From Piscicola geometra (lineage: Eukaryota; Annelida; Clitellata; Hirudinida; Piscicolidae): DNA of 64,000 bases. Position numbers and translations under genes: made by a program. The stretch is taken from assembly GCA_943735955.1 (NCBI GenBank), contig OX030956.1:2845412-2909411 (forward strand). The letters run 5' to 3'. Of the stretch, positions 1 to 10,508 are shown one piece after another (within the stretch, counting starts at the first letter, position 1; the number at the start of each line of letters is the position of its first letter). The notes beneath the pieces were generated by a model that saw nothing but the letters and a program-made list of their open reading frames with translations, had not been told where the DNA came from and made no database searches.

Positions 1-328
1 TCTCATGAACGGAAACCTCTCTAACGCGTAAAAGGACAAGCTCATACGTCAAATTTCACCCGTTTAGGCGGACCTTGAATAGATGTTAACAAAATAAAAT
101 AATTAGCACATTTATGCACGTCCCTGATCACTAGACTGTTTCTTCTTTGCTTATAACTTCGTTTCCGTTCAATTTTTACGCGTTTTTATTAAATAGTATT
201 AAAATAATTTCATCAATCTTTGGTTAGCGGCTGCCATTTTGGCAGCCGGTCAAATAAATTTGTAGAATAAACGGTTTTGGATATAATATATTAAAATTTT
301 AGAATCTTAAGTCTAAATAAAAATTACA

Positions 329-838
329 TTTAATTAATTAGAATGTTTTTTGTGCGAATGTTGGTTGTTTTGAATCTGTCGAGGAATGGCCGCAAGTAAT
401 CAAGTGAGCTGCGACATAAAGAATAAAACCTTCCATAGCAGCAGCAGTACCAGTGCTGGCAAGGACTTCTCCTTCACCCTCTATCGCAGCCTCGGCACCA
501 GTGGCAAGACAGAAAATTGACAAGAATGATGATTGTGTTTTATGGTTTTGAGGATGATGTGGTGATGATTGTGCTGTTGTATGAGTGTTGGTACTGTAGT
601 GATGATTGAATTTTTTGTGTGGTGATAGTGATTTTTTGGCGGTGATTATCATGGTGGTGTGGGTGAGGTTGGATTATTGAGGTTGATTGTTTTTTTATAT
701 TTAAATTGATATATATACATATATTGGTAGTGGTCTAAAAACCGTTTTATTTAACAAATTTATTCGAAGAGCGCTTTTGTTCACTTAGTAAAGGGCGCTA
801 TACAAATCATTAGTGATTGATTGATTGATTGATTGATT
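329..838 (+). mobile_element. Retroposed element with LINE-type (ATTG)n tail, nested in Tigger-like element
   Basis: The last roughly 75 bp (CGCTTTTGTTCACTTAG, then GGGCGCTATACAAAT, then ATTG repeats) match the 3' end of the LINE at 21683-23951, so the element was probably mobilised by that LINE's machinery. The 5' boundary TTTAATTAATTAG is set by an independent copy at 43378-43908 sitting in a different sequence. The minus strand carries an open frame (about 338-652) with the peptide GEVLASTGTAAAMEG preceded by LATGAEAAIEG, followed by repetitive His/Thr codons; I do not recognise it. It could be a captured exon, a LINE 3' region or a SINE-like family. Confidence 0.6.
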
Positions 839-849
839 AATCTTACGTA

Positions 850-1550
850 ATACGATCATTAGTTCAGGTTTTTAATAATATGACGTCTCGTGATAGATAG
901 TTGCTAATATTAGATGAGAAAAGTTTAATGCAATAAGTTAAATGAAACTGGACAAAGTTTGAGATGTATTGCCGAAAAATATGGTATTGGATATACTCAG
1001 ATTTAAAAGCCTTAAAATTAAGATATCGAAAAAAAATGGTTAGGTTTATTCTACATTCATTGGACGAAGATATTTCTGCATAAGAAATGTTTAAAACAAA
1101 TACTCTATTAAATGAAATTTTATGGCTGAGGGCTGTTTGGGGTAATGTTAATTCTACAACAATATAAAATTGTTTTATTAACTGTGGGTTCAAAAGTGAT
1201 AATTATAATGTAGATGTGTCAGCTGATGATGTTGATGAAAGTATTAATGCTTTACTGCCAAAAATGTATACACTGAGTGAATTTGCAGTTTGTGACAAAG
1301 ATATTTCAACAGAAAATCTCAGAGAAAAAAATGAAACCTCGGAAGGAGAAGAAAATAAAGAAGGGAGTGAGGAAGAACCAGAGACGTTGTCCCACAGAGA
1401 AGCATAAGAGATGACAATCAGATTGTTAAAATATAGTTTAAAAGAGAAACATTCTGAACTCAAGAAATGTTTGTTGAAAGTGAAAAACTTATTAAAAATC
1501 CTATTGCCTAAAAAGCAAAAAAATTTAAAATTAACAATTGTAAAGAAAAG
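850..1550 (+). pseudogene. Tigger/pogo-like transposase remnant
   Basis: Decayed plus-strand frames give a CENP-B-like N-terminal helix-turn-helix trace near 900-1010 (LDEKS, then IAEKYGIGYTQI) and then jump directly to a DDE-domain C-terminal trace near 1125-1195 (LWLRAVWGNVNSTTI, NCFINCGF). An acidic tail at 1216-1407 (MSADDVDESINALLPKM) follows. The catalytic core is missing, so this is a deletion derivative with several stops. The same remnant occurs at 8800-9500 and 47470-48170. The tail frame is the best preserved part. Confidence 0.5.
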
Positions 1551-1700
1551 TGAATAATATTTTTTTTTCGTTTTATTTACTTTTATTAAAGTTGTAGAAA
1601 AAATGTGCTTTTTTTTCAAAACTTCTCACCAAAGGAAACCTCTCTTATAATGAAAAAATATTTTGAGCCGAGCACTGTCCTTATGAGAGAAGTTTTACTG

Positions 1701-2559
1701 TAGATCCTTTTAGTTTTCTTGGTTTGGGACTGTTACAAAAGTTAGTTACGGTCGATTTTGGTGATTATATAAATATAAGTATTCATATATACGAAAATTC
1801 CTCCAAGTCAACTCAATTGAAAAATTCTTATATTTAGGTTGACTCTATCGTGGAATTATCCTTGACTCTCTTTGAGAAGTTTTATAGAACTCCATCCAAC
1901 TGTGAAGCCTCTCACCAATGTGCAAACTAATGCAAATGATTCTCATTTTGTGCTTGAATTTAGTAAAAACCGCTAATTCTCATATAAACTGCACGTTTCA
2001 GATTTTTTAAATAAAAATCAGTCAATGGCCTTTTATGACAGACAATTATGTGCTTTCGAATCGTATTACTGCACACTCGTCAAAGTTATGACATCTTCTT
2101 TCTGTAATCTATCTAACTTTTCCTTCTTTAATGTAATTCACTCATTATCCTCATTCTTCTTACTCCACTCGTGGCATAATAGCAAGTGTGATTGCAGCAA
2201 TGTACGACGTAGAAAGTGAGAAATATTGTTTCCCAAAATATTCCGGGGACGACGACAAACACTGGTGAAAGAAACTAAAAGTCTCCGTTTTTCAAAGGGC
2301 AATAAGTAGCTAGTGCTGTTATATTCGTTTATTTTTCAAGAATAGTCATAATAAGATATTTGAAAAAGATTTGAAAAAAATATTTTATCAAAAATAATCA
2401 AGTTCAAACGATCTTCACAAATCAAACTAACTAAAATCTTCGTATCAAAATTATTGTTAAACGTCTCAATGTCAATTTAGAAAGCATTAAATGTTTTTCG
2501 ATGCATTTCATCATGAAATGAAAGTAAAACTTGAAACTCAACGTTTTCTTCAAATGAGC
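1701..2559. other. 3' flank of vWA gene 1
   Basis: No gene is seen here. The stretch is shared with the 3' flanks of genes 2 and 5; its part from about 2290 (TTTTCAAAGGGCAATAAGTAG) also matches the flanks of genes 3, 4 and 6. On the minus strand an AATAAA hexamer lies at 2328-2333, about 230 nt downstream of the ancestral stop codon, and is a candidate polyadenylation signal. It is kept in genes 3-6, but gene 2 has TTGATT on the plus strand at that place. Short open frames on either strand are not supported. Confidence 0.5.
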
Positions 2560-5209
2560 TTACATGCAGTTCAATACATCCTGGTTCCAGCTTGTACCAG
2601 GAGCGCAGTCTCTGACCCAGCAGTGTTTCCACTGATTGCACTGCACGTATTTGCTTTTGTCGTGATGTGGCCAGTAGAACTTCTCTAGGCCAACATTCTC
2701 TGAGGTGCATGGGTTCAACGAGTCACAGTCATATCCAGAGAGTATGGGGGAAGTCTCGTAGTAGTTGTTGAAGTGGTTGTAGTTGTTGTTGTGGTTGTTG
2801 TAGTTGTTGAAGTGGTTGTAGTAGTTGTAGTAGTTGTTGAAGTGGCTGTAGTTGTTGTAGTAGTTGTAGTAGTTGTTGAAGTGGCTGTAGTTGTTGTAGT
2901 GGTAGTTGTTGTAGTAGTTGTACTAGTAGTTGTAGTATGGTAAGCTGGATCTGAAAAACAAAAATAGACGTTTTAACCAATAAGATTGAAAATTAAATGA
3001 TCAAATTATAAACAAATCATTTGCAGTTTTTCGAGAAAAAAATCTAGTGAGAGTTTAAAAAAAAACTACCTTCAACACAAACGAAGCTGAAGCGTGGTTT
3101 GCTTACGCAGAGAAATCCTTTTTTACAAGGGGTGGGTTCGCAGGGTGTTTTCTCTGAAAAAAATAAAATTCTTAAAAGAGATGAATAAAAATGTCAATGA
3201 AAGGATATCTAAAAACTGTTAATACATTTTTAATCTTCTAAATTTTTATCGAATGATTTTTATTCTCCTGACTTCCTATTTCTAATGTGATGTTGATGTG
3301 GCCAGTTTTGTTGTTTTTTCCTTGAAGGAAGCAATAGAGGTAGACATTGACTTTCTTGGAAAGAGATTCATCGTTAGGAACGTAAAGGTGGGATGGGTTC
3401 TCGGGTGTTAAATCAAGCTTATAATCATAAAAGCTTGGGTTTGGTGTAACATCTTTAGAGAAATAAATATTGTTGTTGTAATCTTCTTTAGGAAATTTGA
3501 TCTGTGACTGAAATGTTAATTTTAAAAGTTCAGGACATTATATAAACTCAATAAAAATCAAAATAAATAAAAAAATTGCCAGTTTGAAAAATACTAGGAA
3601 TCATTTTTTTTAACGAACTTCAATTGTTGTTCCATTTTTGTTGATTTTAATTCTGCACTGTATACTCATACCAGGCCCCACTATCACATCACCGCCTTCA
3701 TCTCCCATGTCAATCGGGGCTTTGAAAGTTAGTATTTTTATTAGTTATTTCAACATTTTATGTTTAAAGAGACAACATTTTAATTGAAATTTAATACTTG
3801 GTAATGCAATTATCAAACTAACCCTTGCACGTTCTTGTCACGATACTTCGCTTGACATGAGGGAAATCAGAAAAACTTTCCAATTGGTCCAGATGCAAGC
3901 ATTTTGGTTCGGATGCTATTGCCTTAAGTTCTGTAGGGTTCGTTCCACTTCCAACACCAACAACAAAAACTGAAATATTTTTTTCATGAAGTCTTTTAGC
4001 CGATTCAATGGTCAGGTCTGGTCGATTCGAAACGCCGTCAGTAAAGATTATAGCCACTCTGGGTACCCCTGTGAATCATCATGTGTGAATTGGCTTGAAA
4101 TAGGGCTTTCTGCATTTTATATATTTGAACAAACCAGATTTTCTAGCTCCTTGACGCTCAGTGAATGCTATTTCTGCGATGTAGTCCAGAGCCCCGTCTG
4201 TCCTAGTGCCTATGAGAAAATACATGTTACTTGTTAGAAGTTTGTATAATAGTTTGCTGCTATCCGATTGAACAATAAGTTTATTAAATTCACTTTGAGC
4301 CAACTGTGATACTGTTTCTACTGCTCGTAGATACTCGGATGTACTTTTGTAGTAAACAAAAGAAAAATGATTTATAAGTTCAGAGCTGAACTGAATGAGA
4401 GAAAACCTACTATCCTCAAGAGGGTCAGGACCTACTTTGAAGTCTTCGATGAATGATTTTATAAACTGTATCATCAAATCAAAGTCTCTGGTCTGTATGC
4501 TCATAGATCCGTCAATTGCGAATATCACGTCTGAAGCCCCTCCGCGGCATAAAGCTGAAATAAAAGTAGAAATAAGTTTTGTTCAATATACTAAACATTT
4601 ATTTCAAGTTAATCGGAAAAAGTTTGAGTACTTGGTTCCAACTCTTCAACTTTAGTCACAAATGTTTGTGCTTTATTTCCAAAACCAAATTTGCTTTGCC
4701 ACAAATATGCTTGCAGTCTTATTTCATATGAAATCGCGGATTCTTTATTTAATGTTTCCAAATATATGTAGGCTGCAAGTCCGGAAAAGAATGGCTTCGA
4801 GAGATCTTCCCACTTCACCTCAAACCAGTCAACTCCAAAAACGGTTCTAACTTTTTTAAGTTCGGCTTGCGATACAGATTGAGTAACTGAAAATTCTTTT
4901 TTGCCAATCTGAAACAAATAAAATGTAAAAGCGTGAAAAAGCATTTTTGTAAGTAATGGGGGAAATGACGATTCGAACCTTCCAGATGCCTCCACTGAAT
5001 TCACTACTCGGAGCAGTCCCGTCATTTGTCTCTACGTAGGCTAACCTCCTGATGAAGAGCTTGTCGTTCGAGAAATGACCCTTGCGTTCGATTTTAGAGA
5101 TCGTAGCTTCGACAACATCTCTGCCCACTGCCCCTTCCACTAACGTCTCGTCTTTCACAGCCCCTGCAACAATCCCAAGAACAGTTAGTAGAATGACCAA
5201 AGTCAACAT
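2560..5209 (-). CDS. vWA-chitin-binding secreted protein, gene 1 (CBM14 frameshifted)
   Basis: Eight exons read on the minus strand: 5209-4979, 4908-4632, 4554-4135, 4068-3823, 3719-3619, 3507-3273, 3153-3070, 2950-2560. All introns are GT-AG, 66-119 bp, and phases agree through exon 7. Domains: signal peptide 1-16; N-terminal domain 17-169; vWA domain about 172-392 with MIDAS residues D184-x-S186-x-S188 (DGSMS), Thr in GTRTDGAL (286/288) and D320 in IIFTDG; a beta-rich-looking stretch 393-504; a four-Cys EGF-like piece 505-532 (TPCEPTPC); a Thr-rich linker of 60; then the chitin-binding module. A run of five G at about 2746-2750 replaces the six G of genes 2, 3, 4 and 6. The frame therefore ends at TGA 2715-2717 (609 residues) and CBM14 is untranslated. 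The ATG was chosen for the signal peptide and nearby TATA box. The truncated protein may still be secreted. Confidence 0.8.
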
Positions 5210-5254
5210 CTCGCCGTTTGCTTTAGAGAGCTCTGATAACTTGAGTTATCATTT

Positions 5255-5263
5255 CCTTTTATA
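5255..5263 (-). promoter_or_regulatory. TATA box of vWA gene 1
   Basis: The minus strand reads TATAAAAGG about 46-54 bp upstream of the ATG. The same motif sits at the same distance in genes 2, 4 and 5. A start site 25-30 bp downstream would give a very short 5' leader. Confidence 0.65.
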
Positions 5264-5270
5264 CGAAAAA

Positions 5271-5360
5271 AAGACGCAATACTTCACAAATAGTGGGTTT
5301 AAAAGACGCAATACTTCACAAATAGTGGGTTTAAAAGACGCAATACTTCACAAACACTGT
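5271..5360 (+). repeat. Promoter-proximal minisatellite, about 3 units
   Basis: Tandem units of about 32 bp beginning GACGCAATACTTCAC and ending GTGGGTTTAAAA start directly upstream of the TATA box of gene 1. Gene 4 has five or more units (43214 onward) and genes 2 and 5 have a single diverged unit. Because it abuts the core promoter, its copy number could affect expression; that is inference. Confidence 0.75.
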
Positions 5361-5670
5361 GTTCATTTCGAAGGGTCTCGCAATTTTTCGAAAATCGAAA
5401 AGTTTTTTTTGGTGGAGAAAGGTGATGGGTTTTTTAATATGCCATAGGAAAAAAATATGTTCTCTAGCTGGCCATCAGGCCTTTATCTCACGAAACATTT
5501 CATATATCAATACAAAACATAGAGATCCCACTAAAATAGAACTAAGATGACACAAATTCTGAGAAAAAATTAGACCTTAATTACACGTTTGTATCTTTAC
5601 ACTTATCATATGTACATTCTTCCCGCCATGACACAATATATATAGAACAACGCAGAAAGACAAAATAACT

Positions 5671-5990
5671 CCCAAGCTTTCGGAATTTTGCAACCTTCAT
5701 GGAAAGGATGCCGAAACTGTGCAAAGACAGCTCAAAATCACATCAACAAGTTTACCTGTTGATCATTCTGATCCCATTGCATGTATCGAATTGCAAGAAC
5801 TCTTTTATGCCAAAAGCCTTCAGCCCGAGAAGCATTATATGCTCGATGTTGCTCTGATTCTGCCAGTTACTTCATAAGATGCAAGAATAGCATTTTCAAA
5901 ATTTCGGCTTATTAAAATTCACCTTAGGACGACTGTATCTGCTCGTCGTTTGCAAAGCTTGTTTGAGAATATCTGCTACCAAAACAGCTA
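5671..5990 (+). pseudogene. hAT transposase C-terminal (dimerisation) remnant
   Basis: A plus-strand frame from 5671 reads PKLSEFCNLHGKD, then LQPEKHYMLDVALILPVTS, a TAA stop, and continues in frame as AFSKFRLIKIHLRTTVSARR. The LPVTS...AFSKFRLIK...LRTT pattern resembles the hAT/ZMYM-type C-terminal dimerisation motif (LPVSTASAERSFSALKRLK). No ends or other domains are seen, so it is an old fragment. A copy lies at 44275-44600 upstream of gene 4. It is unrelated to the complete hAT elements in this window. Confidence 0.5.
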
Positions 5991-7340
5991 CTGCACTTCT
6001 TCCAGTAAATGAATTGGTGAAAAGATTTTTACAAACGGATTGAAAAATCGTTTTGTAACTGATAACACATCAAAATTCAGTTGAAACTAAATATTAAAAA
6101 AAATAATAGACTGTTTAGGATCTCATATCAAATTTATTTTATTTTACCTTATTTAAAAAAATGATGACGTAACTCTAAGAATACTATACAACTTAGTTTG
6201 TATTTTTTTGTATCATTAATAAACTATCTAAATACTTTATCAATTATAATTAATAGTTTTTATTTAGCCTATTCACCATTGAAAACAATTGTTTCATAAG
6301 TTTTAATGGATCAAAATGTTGCGAAAACGCAACGTGAGCTGGAAGTGTGATACAATTCTATGCAGTAAAAAATCATAAATAAATTGATTCAAACCACATT
6401 TATTGGAAAAGAAATAAATTTCAATGGCAAAAAGTTCATGAAATTTTTACTTACAATTATTTTATTAGTTATAATAATAATAATAATTATTATTTTAATT
6501 ACAATAGAGCAAAATATATTACGTCAATTACAACAGCACACTCATAAACTCTAGTGCTGTTGCAAAGACGACACTGGCGACAAATGTTATCTTTATTTCA
6601 ATTTTATAATCAATCTATTTCTTCTCTTTATTCTTCAATAAAAGCTTCAAATGTGAAGTATTTGCGGGTTGGAATTGTTCTCAAAATATAAAAATCAACA
6701 TTCATCTACAAAATTTAAATTAGAATATTAATTTTATAAATTTCATAATACATTAACGTTTAAACAATAATTTTATACTTTTTTAATAAATATTGTAATA
6801 AATGACTAGGCGTGTTAAAAATCATATGATATCATATTAAGTTAAAGTTGCGAAAACGCAGCATTAATTTTTACATGCATTGAAAACGTTTTAAAAGGTA
6901 TTTTGAATAATAACAATTAAATTTAGGTATTAGCTATCTTTTCACCCTGAAATTAAAACTAATTTTGTATAAAAATACTAAAATCGAACGAAAAAATATA
7001 AAAATTATTTAAGCGAGGAAAGATTGTTTTGAGAAATGTTAAAGGTGAACAGAAAAAAAACTATAAATATTACAAAAATTAAGTTATGAAATTAAAATTT
7101 CAAATTTATTGTACAAAAAATTTGAAAAACTCGCTATTAAAGCAGAAATAATAAATAAATAGATGCTGCAAAAACGCAACAGCAGCGGTATATGGGTTAA
7201 ACAATTACTTTTTTAACCAAAGTTGAGCCCCCCAGCATTTTTGGCTGGTTGCGCCCCTGCAAATTCGTATTATAAACATAGTCATCTACTTGGATGTCAA
7301 AGCATGTTTTCATCACTTCAAGCAATTCATTTCTGTATGT
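5991..7340. repeat. AT-rich spacer with repeated GTTGCG...CGCAAC palindromes
   Basis: No gene is seen. The hyphenated palindrome GTTGCGAAAACGCAAC occurs at about 6319, with diverged relatives near 6847 (TTGCGAAAACGCAGC) and 7163 (GCTGCAAAAACGCAAC). They bracket a roughly 850-bp AT-rich block and recur at equivalent places in 44900-45800. They could be the ends of an old non-autonomous element. The (TAATAA)n stretch near 6470 is simple repeat. Confidence 0.4.
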
Positions 7341-7344
7341 CGGT

Positions 7345-7445
7345 GTTTTATTGAAAACTTCAAAGGATTTTTGGAGAACTTCAACGGGTTTTCGGAGAAC
7401 TTCAAAGGATTTTCGGAGATTTTCAAGTGGTTTTACGAAAATGTC
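7345..7445 (+). repeat. Short minisatellite GAACTTCAAAGGATTTTCG
   Basis: About four imperfect copies of a 19-bp unit. The copy at 45960-46075 has more units (about five), so the array varies between duplicated segments. The open frames it creates are a by-product of the 19-bp repeat and are not called as genes. Confidence 0.6.
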
Positions 7446-7530
7446 AAATGATTTTGCGAGCTTTTAAGTTGATTAAATAACTAGATACAAATTAATTTTA
7501 TTTATTGAGAGTATTTCAAGTGTTTTTCAG

Positions 7531-7636
7531 AGAATATCGAATGATCTTTGGAGCTCTTAAACTTATGAAGGAGCGCTATGATCACAATGAAGACAAGCCA
7601 GGAACAGCAGCGAGACTAACAACGATGGCAATAAAT
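7531..7636 (+). pseudogene. Decayed orphan exon (counterpart of 46180-46295)
   Basis: This matches the possible exon at 46180-46295 after an intact acceptor (TTTTTCAG at 7523-7530). The middle of the exon has lost about 20 bp (GGTCAGTTTC... replaced by GATCACAATGA), shifting the frame, and the donor GT is changed to GC (GATGGCAATAA). If the exon was ever functional, this copy is dead. Parent gene unknown. Confidence 0.35.
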
Positions 7637-8284
7637 ACTAAGAAGAACTTTATTATTTTTAGCAATTCTTAAGTTTATAAACTTTTTTGTCAGATATGAA
7701 TAGAAACATTGAAATGTTTATATTTGATAACTCAAATAATATGTGTTCTCTTGAAAATACTTTAACTTTCAGCTAAAATCTGTTTTAAGAGTAGCTCCGC
7801 GAGACTAAAGGTCACTTTTTGGTGAATTTAAAAAACTTTAAATGAAAAATTTTCATATTCAGTAACACTTCTCTATTGCGAACCCTCTAACGAGCGGAAT
7901 CCCTTTTTATACGAATGATTTTATAAAGACGGATTGGTTTTGCATTGAAATCACCTCTCATGAACGGAAACCTCTCTAACGCGTAAAAGGACAAGCTCAT
8001 ACGTCAAATTTCACCCGTTTAGGCGGAATTTGAAAAAAATGTTAACAAAATAAAATAATTAGCACATTTATGCACGTCCCTGATCACTAGACTGTTTCCT
8101 CTTTGCTTATAACTTCGTTTCCGTTCAATTTTTACGCGTTTTTATTAAATAGTATTAAAATAATTTCATCAATCTTTGGTTAGCGGCTGCCATTTTGGCA
8201 GCCGGTCAAATAAATTTGTAGAATAAACGGTTTTGGGTATAATATATTAAAATTTTAGAATCTTAAGTCTAAATAAAAATTACA

Positions 8285-8790
8285 TTTAATTAATTAGAAT
8301 GTTTTTTGTGCGAATGTTGGTTGTTTTGAATCTGTCGAGGAATGGCCGCAGGGAATCAAGTGAGCTGCGACATAAAGAATAAAACCTTCCATAGCAGCAG
8401 CAGTACCAGTGCTGGCAAGGACTTCTCCTTCACCCTCTATCGCAGCCTCGGCACCAGTGGCAAGACAGAAAATTGACAAGAATGATGATTGTGTTTTATG
8501 GTTTTGAGGATGATGTGGTGATGATTGTGCTGTTGTATGAGTGTTGGTACTGTAGTGATGATTGAATTTTTTGTGTGGTGATAGTGATTTTTTGGCGGTG
8601 ATTATCATGGTGGTGTGGGTGAGGTTGGATTATTGAGGTTGATTGTTTTTTTATATTTAAATTGATATATATACATATATTGGTAGTGGTATAAAAACCG
8701 TTTTATTTAACAAATTTATTTGAAGAGCCCTTTTGTTCACTTAGTAAAGGGCGCTATACAAATCATTAGTGATTGATTGATTGATTGATT
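8285..8790 (+). mobile_element. Retroposed element with LINE-type tail, copy in Tigger-like element 2
   Basis: Same insertion as 329-838, carried along by segmental duplication rather than a new insertion. It differs at scattered bases (for example GAGCCCTTTT instead of GAGCGCTTTT in the tail) and has fewer ATTG units. The minus-strand frame (8294-8608) is preserved, changed at one residue. Confidence 0.6.
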
Positions 8791-8799
8791 AATCTTACG

Positions 8800-9500
8800 T
8801 AATACGATCATTAGTCCAGGTTTTTAATAATATGACGTCTCGTGATAGATAGTTGCTAATATTAGATGAGAAAAGTTTAATGCAATAAGTTAAATGAAAC
8901 TGGACAAAGTTTGAGATGTATTGCCGAAAAATATGGTGTTGGATATACTCAGATTTAAAAGCCTTAAAATTAAGATATCGAAAAAAAATGGTGAGGTTTA
9001 TTCTACATTCATTGGACGAAGATATTTCTGCATAAGAAATGTTTAAAACAAATACTTTATTAAATGAAATTTTATGGCTGAGGGCTGTTTGGGGTAATGT
9101 TAATTCTACAACAATATAAAATTGTTTTATTAACTGTGGGTTCAAAAGTGATAATTATAATGTAGATGTGTCAGCTGATGATGTTGATGAAAGTGTTAAT
9201 GCTTTACTGCCAAAAATGTATCAACTGAGTGAATTTGCAGTTTGTGACAAGGATATTTCAACAGAAAATTTCAGAGGAAAAAATGAAACCTCGGAAGGAG
9301 AAGAAAATAAAGAAGGGATTGAGGAAGAATCAGAGACGTTGTCCCACAGAGAAGCATAAGAGATGACAATCAGATTGTTAAAATATAGTTTAAAAGAGAA
9401 ACATTCTGAACTCAAGAAATGTTTGTTGAAAGTGAAAAACTTATTAAAAATCCTATTGCCTAAAAAACAAAAAAATTTAAAATTAACAATTGTAAAGAAA
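8800..9500 (+). pseudogene. Tigger/pogo-like transposase remnant, copy 2
   Basis: Same decayed transposase as at 850-1550: N-terminal helix-turn-helix trace, missing core, DDE C-terminal trace, and an acidic tail at 9168-9359 with a few substitutions (SVNALLPKMYQLSE). Not functional. Confidence 0.45.
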
Positions 9501-9651
9501 AGTGAATAATATTTTTTTTCGTTTTATTTACTTTTATTAAAGTTGTAGAAAAAATGTGCTTTTTTTCCAAAACTTCTCACCAAAGGAAACCTCTCTTATA
9601 ATGAAAAAATATTTTGAGCCGAGCACTGTCCTTATGAGAGAAGTTTTACTG

Positions 9652-10508
9652 TAGATCGTTTTAGTTTTCTTGGTTTGGGACTGTTACAAAAGTTAGTTAC
9701 GGTCGTTTTTGGTGATTATATAAATATAAGTATTCATATATACGAAAATTCCTCCAAGTCAACTCAATTGAAAAATTCTTATATTTAGGTTGACTCTATC
9801 GTGGAATTATCCTTGACTCTCTTTGAGAAGTTTTATAGAACTCCATCCAACTGTGAAGCCTTTCACCAATGTGCAAACTAATGCAAATGATTCTCATTTT
9901 GTGCTTGAATTTAGTAAAAACCGCTAATTCTCATATAAACTGCACGTTTCAGATTTTAAAAATAAAAATCAGTCAATGGCCTTTTATGACAGACAATTAT
10001 GTGCTTTCCAATCGTATTAGTGCACACTCGTCAAAGTTATGACATCTTCTTTCTGTAATCTATCTAACTTTTCCTTCTTTAATGTAATTCACTCATTATC
10101 CTCATTCTTCTTACTCCACTCGTGGCATAATAGCAAGTGTGATTGCAGCCATGTACGACGTAGAAGTGAGAAATATTGTTTCCCAAAATATTCCGGGGAC
10201 GACGACAAACACTGGTGAAAGAAACTAAAAGTCTCCGTTTTTCAAAGGGCAATAAGTAGCTAATGCTGTTATATTCGTTGATTTTTCAAGAATAGTCATA
10301 TAAGATATTTGAAAAAGATTTGAAAAAAATATTTTATCAAAAATAATCAAGTTCAAACGATCTTCACAAATCAAACTAACTAAAATCTTCGTATCAAAAT
10401 TATTGTTAAACGTCTCAATGTCAATTTAGAAAGCATTAAATGTTTTTCGATGCATTTCATCATGAAATGAAAGTAAAACTTGAAACTCAACGTTTTCTTC
10501 AAATGAGC
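9652..10508. other. 3' flank of vWA gene 2
   Basis: No gene is seen. It is near-identical to 1701-2559. The candidate AATAAA polyadenylation hexamer of gene 1 is altered here (plus strand GTTGATTTTTC near 10279). Confidence 0.45.

Larger units (their letters stand above)
1..1700. mobile_element. Tigger/pogo-like element, right part, 5' end outside window
   Basis: The element ends at 1700 with GAGAGAAGTTTTACTG followed by TA. Complete relatives at 7860-9651 and 46527-48322 begin with CAGTAAMACTTCTCTATTGC, so the termini form an inverted repeat of about 15 bp flanked by TA, as in Tc1/mariner-type elements of the pogo/Tigger group. The first roughly 95 bp lie outside the window. The interior keeps traces of a transposase and is itself interrupted by a retroposed insertion at 329-838. 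It lies in the 3' flank of vWA gene 1. The superfamily call rests on ends, TA target and the degenerate coding traces. Confidence 0.6.
7860..9651. mobile_element. Tigger/pogo-like deletion derivative, complete copy 2
   Basis: It runs from CAGTAACACTTCTCTATTGC to GAGAGAAGTTTTACTG, with TA on the right and a decayed target on the left (TT). Internal layout equals 1-1700: GGAAACCTCTCTAACGCG motif near the left end, nested retroposed element at 8285-8790, transposase traces and the acidic-tail frame at 9168-9359. The repeat of this element marks a tandem duplication unit of about 7.95 kb between genes 1 and 2. Confidence 0.6.

Noticed and set aside
2729..2980. Gln/Leu-rich minus-strand frame (QLLQQLPLQQLQ) in genes 1, 2 and 5
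   Set aside because: It is the same exon 8 read in another frame; splice phase and gene 6 show Thr is the true frame.
5271..5360. CRISPR array
   Set aside because: The 32-bp units are directly contiguous without unique spacers, in a eukaryotic promoter region; it is a minisatellite.
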